Of a stretch of DNA of 64,000 bases, positions 60,091-64,000 are shown piece after piece. The translations under genes were made by a program, and so were the position numbers. Source of the stretch: a virus; the IMG/VR virus record IMGVR_UViG_3300032236_001503, positions 62,001 through 126,000 of that record; one strand, written 5' to 3'. Below the pieces are notes generated by a model. It was not told the DNA's origin, made no database searches, and saw nothing but the letters and a program-made list of their open reading frames with translations. Position 1 is the stretch's first letter; the number at the start of each line of letters is the position of its first letter.

Positions 60091-60876
60091 TTATAATTTT
60101 GTTGAACACTCTTTAATAATATTCTTACAGGTATTAATATAATCGGATTCCATTTCGATTATATTAATATTATCTTCAAATAGAATAAATGGTGAGTGAG
60201 TTGAAATAATGATTTGAAATTTGTCTTGAAAACTCTTAAGAAGTCTAAACAATTCAATTTGCTTTGGAATTGAAAGTGACTTCTCTGGTTCATCAAGAAG
60301 AATAGTAACTTTACCATTACGAGGAAGAGAACGAATGTATTGAACTTCCATTTGTTCAAATCTGTTACCGGGATTTGGCGTAGTTAAAGTAAAATCAGGT
60401 GGATTCATTGCGATGTTAAAAATCTTATTTAACTTTTGCATACGAGTCTGACCAGAAGACGGTCTTCTTGCCATATAATCCATCTGCTCTGCTGGTGAAG
60501 TCAATCCTTCTTGAGCTAGGATATCTTTATTGTAAAACCATGCCATATCATCAATACGAAGATCACTATCATTATAAAAGGTAGGAGTTCCATCCCATTC
60601 AACAATGGTATCACATTCTTTAGTCGGGGTTAATGCACGATAAACCATCGGGAAGTTTTTAACTCCACCAACACCTAATGACATGTAGTTACTGATCTTA
60701 CTCCAGCCACCATGTTCAATTGCACAATAAGCTTTGATACATTTCATGAGTGTGGATTTACCACAACCATTACTACCAAATAATACGTTAAATCCATCAT
60801 TAAATTGGAATACTCTGTCCTTTAGACAAACCAATTCTGATGCGAACCCTTTTAATACTTTTACTCTATTAATCAT
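60091..60876 (-). CDS. ABC-type ATPase (SMC/RecF/OLD-like)
   Basis: 261 residues. Walker A VLFGSNGCGKSTLMK (31-45), a likely signature region RPSSGQTRMQK near 143, Walker B VTILLDEPEKSLS and the H-loop IIISTHSPFIL are clear. The part between motifs is short and lacks long coiled coils. Such stand-alone ATPases serve in DNA repair or in defence-like pairs. Its start overlaps the coiled-coil partner gene by 4 bases. Confidence 0.82.
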   Translation of the reverse strand: MINRVKVLKGFASELVCLKDRVFQFNDGFNVLFGSNGCGKSTLMKCIKAYCAIEHGGWSKISNYMSLGVGGVKNFPMVYRALTPTKECDTIVEWDGTPTFYNDSDLRIDDMAWFYNKDILAQEGLTSPAEQMDYMARRPSSGQTRMQKLNKIFNIAMNPPDFTLTTPNPGNRFEQMEVQYIRSLPRNGKVTILLDEPEKSLSIPKQIELFRLLKSFQDKFQIIISTHSPFILFEDNINIIEMESDYINTCKNIIKECSTKL

Positions 60877-61445
60877 GACTTTTTATTTATATTAACTTGT
60901 GAATTAATCAATTTCAATTCTTCAACTTGCTTTTCAAGTTTTACAACTCTTAAAGCTAAATCCGAAGTTGCTTGCTCCCAAGTGGTATCTACACTATATC
61001 CACCCCAATGTATAGGATATATTGGATGTTTTTGTAATCTTACATCACCACAATCCTTTGGTGGAAAAATCTTTAATGAGTTATTTTCATTTTTAACATC
61101 TTGCAGATCCTTTTTTAGTTTATCAATTGTTTCCTTTGCTCCATCGATTATCTTATGAAGAGCCTTGATTTGAAGCTCTAGCTTTTGATTTAATTCACCA
61201 ACTGGTTCACATGCATAACAAGAGCCTTGATAACCATCTCTATATTTTGCAAGCATTTCCATTAGATCAACATTCTCTTGCTTAAGATGTCTGAGATCTT
61301 TAATCTCTTTCATAAGCTCGTCAATAATTTCTTGTTGTTCCTGTAGATAACCAACTGGTTCCCAATCTGTAGTAGGAAACGGAGATAATCCATTATCTTC
61401 TAAAATTTCATCAACACTTTTTTTTGGGGGAAATAAATTGAACAT
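60873..61445 (-). CDS. Coiled-coil protein coupled to ATPase
   Basis: 190 residues. Coiled coils at about 35-65 (LQEQQEIIDELMKEIKDLRH) and 85-120 (LNQKLELQIKALHKIIDGAK), with a CYAC pair between them, then a C-terminal helix (ALRVVKLEKQVEELKLINSQ). First gene of a unit with a perfect -35 box; overlaps the ATPase gene by 4 bases, so it is probably its partner. Confidence 0.75.
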   Translation of the reverse strand: MFNLFPPKKSVDEILEDNGLSPFPTTDWEPVGYLQEQQEIIDELMKEIKDLRHLKQENVDLMEMLAKYRDGYQGSCYACEPVGELNQKLELQIKALHKIIDGAKETIDKLKKDLQDVKNENNSLKIFPPKDCGDVRLQKHPIYPIHWGGYSVDTTWEQATSDLALRVVKLEKQVEELKLINSQVNINKKS

Positions 61446-61451
61446 AACACT

Positions 61452-61479
61452 ATGATAGATGAAATTATATGGATGTCAA
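61452..61479 (-). promoter_or_regulatory. Strong early promoter for coiled-coil/ATPase unit
   Basis: On the minus strand TTGACA (perfect -35), 16 bases, TATCAT, ending 6 bases before the ATG at 61445. Confidence 0.6.
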
Positions 61480-61486
61480 ATAAATA
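61479..61486 (+). promoter_or_regulatory. Late-type promoter for 61492 gene
   Basis: AATAAATA, one mismatch from TATAAATA, 5 bases before ATG 61492. It shares one base with the divergent early promoter. Confidence 0.4.
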
Positions 61487-61491
61487 ATTCT

Positions 61492-61650
61492 ATGCAACAG
61501 AGAATTGGTAAAACTGGAAAAAAACATGACACAATCGAACATTGGTTAGGGCATCACAATCGAAAGTTTGAAATGCTTAGAACAATCACTAGTCTCATTA
61601 GTGCCGTTGCTTCTACAATCGTATTATTAAAACTTTTTAATGTTATATAA
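61492..61650 (+). CDS. Small membrane-anchored protein
   Basis: 52 residues: basic N-terminus (MQQRIGKTGKKHDTIEHW) and one C-terminal hydrophobic helix (TSLISAVASTIVLLKLFNVI). A start at 61459 would add 11 residues but loses the promoter spacing. An isolated plus-strand gene. Not recognised. Confidence 0.55.
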   Translation: MQQRIGKTGKKHDTIEHWLGHHNRKFEMLRTITSLISAVASTIVLLKLFNVI

Positions 61651-61652
61651 TA

Positions 61653-62144
61653 TTAACGATAAAAAAGATACATTTTTTTATCATTTTCATATATAAATGT
61701 AAAGTATTTATAATTTATGGTATGAGCCAAAGTTGATACCATTTTATCATAGAGCTTAACTCTGGATGGTTCAATAGCCATAATTCTGGCAAATTTTGGA
61801 TTAAATTTATCAGCAAAATCTTTTAATCTAGCAAAAACATTACTAAAAACTTCTACTGATTCACCAGAACCTGTTACACCATAAGATGCTTCATTACCTT
61901 TTTCTTCAAATACGATATTCCATACCAATTCATTTGGATGATTTAATACCATATCGTTTAAATCATCTGGTGGAACCGATCCATCATTAACAATAAACAT
62001 AAATTTTTTTATATTCGTGGGATCTGATTCTATGTAAACTCTGTATTCTTTATTATTTTTTGTTATAAAATCCGAAAAGAATTCACCAGCACGAGAACCT
62101 TCTTGCCAGTTTATATCCACATCTATGTTAGTAATATCAAACAT
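61653..62144 (-). CDS. Hypothetical protein
   Basis: 163 residues, alpha/beta (FMFIVNDGSVPPDDL, SVEVFSNVFARLKDFADKFN, CYS-free). It resembles small conserved proteins of large phages, with no known role. Starts 21 bases after the upstream stop. Confidence 0.7.
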   Translation of the reverse strand: MFDITNIDVDINWQEGSRAGEFFSDFITKNNKEYRVYIESDPTNIKKFMFIVNDGSVPPDDLNDMVLNHPNELVWNIVFEEKGNEASYGVTGSGESVEVFSNVFARLKDFADKFNPKFARIMAIEPSRVKLYDKMVSTLAHTINYKYFTFIYENDKKMYLFYR

Positions 62145-62165
62145 TAATATAATTAGTTATTTGAT

Positions 62166-62525
62166 TTATATTTCAAGAACTCTATTTTTAATTTCTCCAA
62201 GCTGTTTTTTATCATACCTTGCGTGTCTATCACAAGCATATTGAATATCATCATCAGGCATTTCCAGATAAAAATTAATCTCTTCGATTATGGTTTCCTT
62301 TAAAAGGCGAATCATTTCTAATTCTGCTTCTTCGTATGTGTTCCATATGGTATCTTCATATCTGTGGTTTATATAACCTTTATGCTCGACAATATATTCG
62401 ATTGAATCACCATAAAAATAATGAGAATAGATATAAAAATGACAATCTCTATCTTTATGATATTCACTCGTAATAAGGTTATACCATATTGTATTAAGCG
62501 TTATTATTTTTTGATTATTTGTCAT
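62166..62525 (-). CDS. Hypothetical protein
   Basis: 119 residues, mixed alpha/beta with many aromatic residues (DCHFYIYSHYFYGDS) and a C-terminal helix. ATG 62525 overlaps the epimerase gene by 11 bases. Not recognised. Confidence 0.65.
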   Translation of the reverse strand: MTNNQKIITLNTIWYNLITSEYHKDRDCHFYIYSHYFYGDSIEYIVEHKGYINHRYEDTIWNTYEEAELEMIRLLKETIIEEINFYLEMPDDDIQYACDRHARYDKKQLGEIKNRVLEI

Positions 62526-63096
62526 ATATTTTAGTTCCTTCTTCGTAATCTTTAAATAAATGTCCATTTTTATCTTTGTCGGAAAGAATAGGTACTCTAT
62601 CACCAATACCAAATTGCCCTAATTGCCAATCAATTTTTAAATCGGGATCATTCCACATAAGCGTTCTTTCATATTCAGGATACCTATAATCAGATACAAG
62701 ATAATTAAATCCACCTTCAATTGATTTTACCATAAACCCATGAGCGCATCCTGCTGGTATATAGAGAAGGGTTCCTCTATTTAAAACATCAAACTTATAA
62801 GAATCCCACATACCAAATGTAGGCGAATTTTTTCTTAAATCAACAAACACATCAAGTATGATACCACTATTAACCCACACTAATTTGGCTTGTGGGTGTT
62901 CAATTTGATAATGCAATCCTCTTAAAACATTCTCATTTGATTTACTTTTATTCATTTGAACGAAGTCATGATGAATACCCAATAACTCACTAAAATCATT
63001 GGAATTCCACATTTCGGAAAATGATCCTCTATCATCTTCAAAGACTTTAGGTTCAATAATCCAAGCCCCTTCTATTTTTGTTTTTGTAAATTTCAC
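62515..63096 (-). CDS. rfbC: dTDP-4-dehydrorhamnose 3,5-epimerase (RmlC)
   Basis: 193 residues. The cupin core VLRGLHYQ (active-site His), ILDVFVDLRKNSPTFG and YIPAGCAHGFMV are the RmlC signatures; N-terminal FEDDRGSFSEMW is also typical. It epimerises a dTDP-keto-sugar on the way to dTDP-rhamnose or a related sugar. GTG start in a GTGA overlap. RmlA, B and D are not seen in this window, so the substrate must come from the host or from elsewhere in the genome. Confidence 0.9.
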   Translation of the reverse strand: MKFTKTKIEGAWIIEPKVFEDDRGSFSEMWNSNDFSELLGIHHDFVQMNKSKSNENVLRGLHYQIEHPQAKLVWVNSGIILDVFVDLRKNSPTFGMWDSYKFDVLNRGTLLYIPAGCAHGFMVKSIEGGFNYLVSDYRYPEYERTLMWNDPDLKIDWQLGQFGIGDRVPILSDKDKNGHLFKDYEEGTKIYDK

Positions 63097-63572
63097 CTCT
63101 TTATAAGTTCTGGTGAATATTGTGGAATCAAAGATGGTGGTTCCGGTTGACCTTTAAGACCTTCTTGATGCGCTGTCCTCCTTCTCAAATCACTGGAAGA
63201 AAAATCATGTTTACGAGTATGATAATAAATTTCAATTCCGTGATCAATACAGTATTGCTTACCAGTAAAATCACGATCCTTATATTCCTCAGAAAGAAAA
63301 CGAATATGCATCGTTTGAGTCATAATCATTTGAAGAAGATCATACTCAGTTGAATACACTAAAATCTCATCCACATATTTGCAACCTTGAAGTTGAACAT
63401 ATCTCTCATAGATAGATTGAATTGGTTTGTTTTTAATACCGGGTCTATCAATAGTAGGATCAACTTGAAGAGCAACCTTCAAGTAATCACACATTTCCTT
63501 TTCTTGTTTAAGCATCGTGACATGACCTGCGTGAAGTAAATCAAATGACGAGCAGTTGAATCCTATTTTCAT
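63093..63572 (-). CDS. Cytidylyltransferase (TagD/glycerol-3-phosphate type)
   Basis: 159 residues. GFNCSSFDLLHAGHVTML has the HxGH nucleotide-binding motif (14-17); RYVQLQGCKYVDEILVY and a late SSSDLRRR (the ISSTxIRR-like site) complete the family pattern. It would make a CDP-activated alcohol or sugar. Overlaps the RmlC gene by 4 bases, so both belong to a sugar-precursor pair. Confidence 0.85.
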   Translation of the reverse strand: MKIGFNCSSFDLLHAGHVTMLKQEKEMCDYLKVALQVDPTIDRPGIKNKPIQSIYERYVQLQGCKYVDEILVYSTEYDLLQMIMTQTMHIRFLSEEYKDRDFTGKQYCIDHGIEIYYHTRKHDFSSSDLRRRTAHQEGLKGQPEPPSLIPQYSPELIKR

Positions 63573-63573
63573 A

Positions 63574-64000
63574 TTAATATCCCATATTAAGCTCTTGCGC
63601 TTGCTTTGTCAATTCATCTAAAACATTTGCACGAGAATCTTTAATGCATGGTGTAATTTCACTTTGAACTATTTCTGGAAATTCACGACCAAGCATTGGT
63701 ATTATAACTTTTGGTATAGATGTGTGATCCGCAATTATATCTTGAAGAACTTGAATAGCAGCATCTTTTTGTTTACATGATAGTTCAAGTTCTTTGATCT
63801 CTTCTTCCAATAATGAAATTTTTTTATTTGCTTTTTGTAGTTTCAAATCGGATTCAAGACCATCAAGATAAAAATTATTTTTCTTTTGAATTTCAATACA
63901 ACATCTTGTTTGCGCATCATACATATTCTCTTCCCACCCACAGAGATATTGCATCTTACCAGATAATGTAACCAATTCTTGTTCAGAACCGCAGTGTGGA
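63574..64000 (-). CDS. Coiled-coil protein (5' end outside window)
   Basis: The frame stays open to the window edge (about 141 residues seen), so the N-terminus may lie outside; internal starts exist. A coiled coil (LKLQKANKKISLLEEEIKEL) is followed by a helical C-terminus. Cys residues near the visible N-terminus (YLCGWEE, RCCIEI) might bind metal. 1 base separates its stop from the cytidylyltransferase start. Not recognised. Confidence 0.6.
   Translation of the reverse strand, partial: PHCGSEQELVTLSGKMQYLCGWEENMYDAQTRCCIEIQKKNNFYLDGLESDLKLQKANKKISLLEEEIKELELSCKQKDAAIQVLQDIIADHTSIPKVIIPMLGREFPEIVQSEITPCIKDSRANVLDELTKQAQELNMGY

Noticed and set aside
1-64000. tRNA genes, CRISPR arrays, insertion sequences, integrase or attachment sites
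   Set aside because: Coding density leaves only gaps under about 100 bases; no cloverleaf-like sequence, regular spaced repeats, transposase or integrase motifs were noticed.

Overview
This window is part of the genome of a large, AT-rich tailed bacteriophage with a contractile (T4-like) tail. The sequence holds a T4-type replisome (Rad50-like gp46, family B polymerase gp43, UvsX recombinase, gp41 helicase, gp32 SSB, gp45 clamp), a large terminase, tail sheath, tail tube, tape measure and baseplate genes, and TATAAATA-type late promoters. Genes are densely packed with frequent 1-35 base overlaps. No gap exceeds about 100 bases, and I see no tRNA, rRNA, CRISPR array or insertion sequence. The host cannot be named from this sequence; the early promoters are of ordinary sigma70 type (TTGACA / TATAAT).

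Layout. (1) 1-9816, plus strand: an uninterrupted operon of 13 sugar-related genes: glycosyltransferases of several folds (GT-A type, two GT25-like, DXD/GT77-like, exostosin-like, GT34-like, GT10 fucosyltransferase-like, GT4-like), two FkbM-type methyltransferases and an SDR nucleotide-sugar epimerase. It continues upstream of the window. (2) 9852-24384, plus strand: DNA replication and recombination block, with thyX and another glycosyltransferase embedded. (3) 24381-43809, almost all minus strand: tail and baseplate genes plus terminase, read mostly from late promoters, with two plus-strand genes inserted (dNMP kinase, 34322-34708). (4) 43892-46981, plus: small basic proteins, PhoH ATPase, zinc-ribbon and membrane proteins. 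(5) 46978-51235, minus: putative neck protein, putative internal head proteins, a PD-(D/E)XK nuclease and an AAA ATPase. (6) 51320-55625, plus: nucleotide metabolism (NrdB, NrdA, dCMP deaminase) with an HNH protein. (7) 55599-64000, minus: accessory operon with a macro domain protein, DNA methyltransferase, APS-kinase-like protein, ABC-type ATPase with a coiled-coil partner, dTDP-sugar 3,5-epimerase and a TagD-like cytidylyltransferase.

How it works together. ThyX, ribonucleotide reductase, dCMP deaminase and dNMP kinase supply dNTPs to the T4-type replisome. The sugar island, with the epimerase and cytidylyltransferase at the far end, could build or transfer a glycan onto virion proteins or the host surface.

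Most striking pattern. At about a dozen plausible early promoters the -10 box lies only 6-11 bases before the start codon. At most late promoters the TATAAATA-like box lies 5-7 bases before it. Both classes would therefore give leaderless or nearly leaderless mRNAs. Shine-Dalgarno sequences are rare at the starts I inspected. Other notable points are a gp5-like hub lysozyme and its spike encoded by two separate genes, and a set of small proteins whose N-termini end in an (I/L)xE-like motif, as in T4 prohead-protease targeting peptides.
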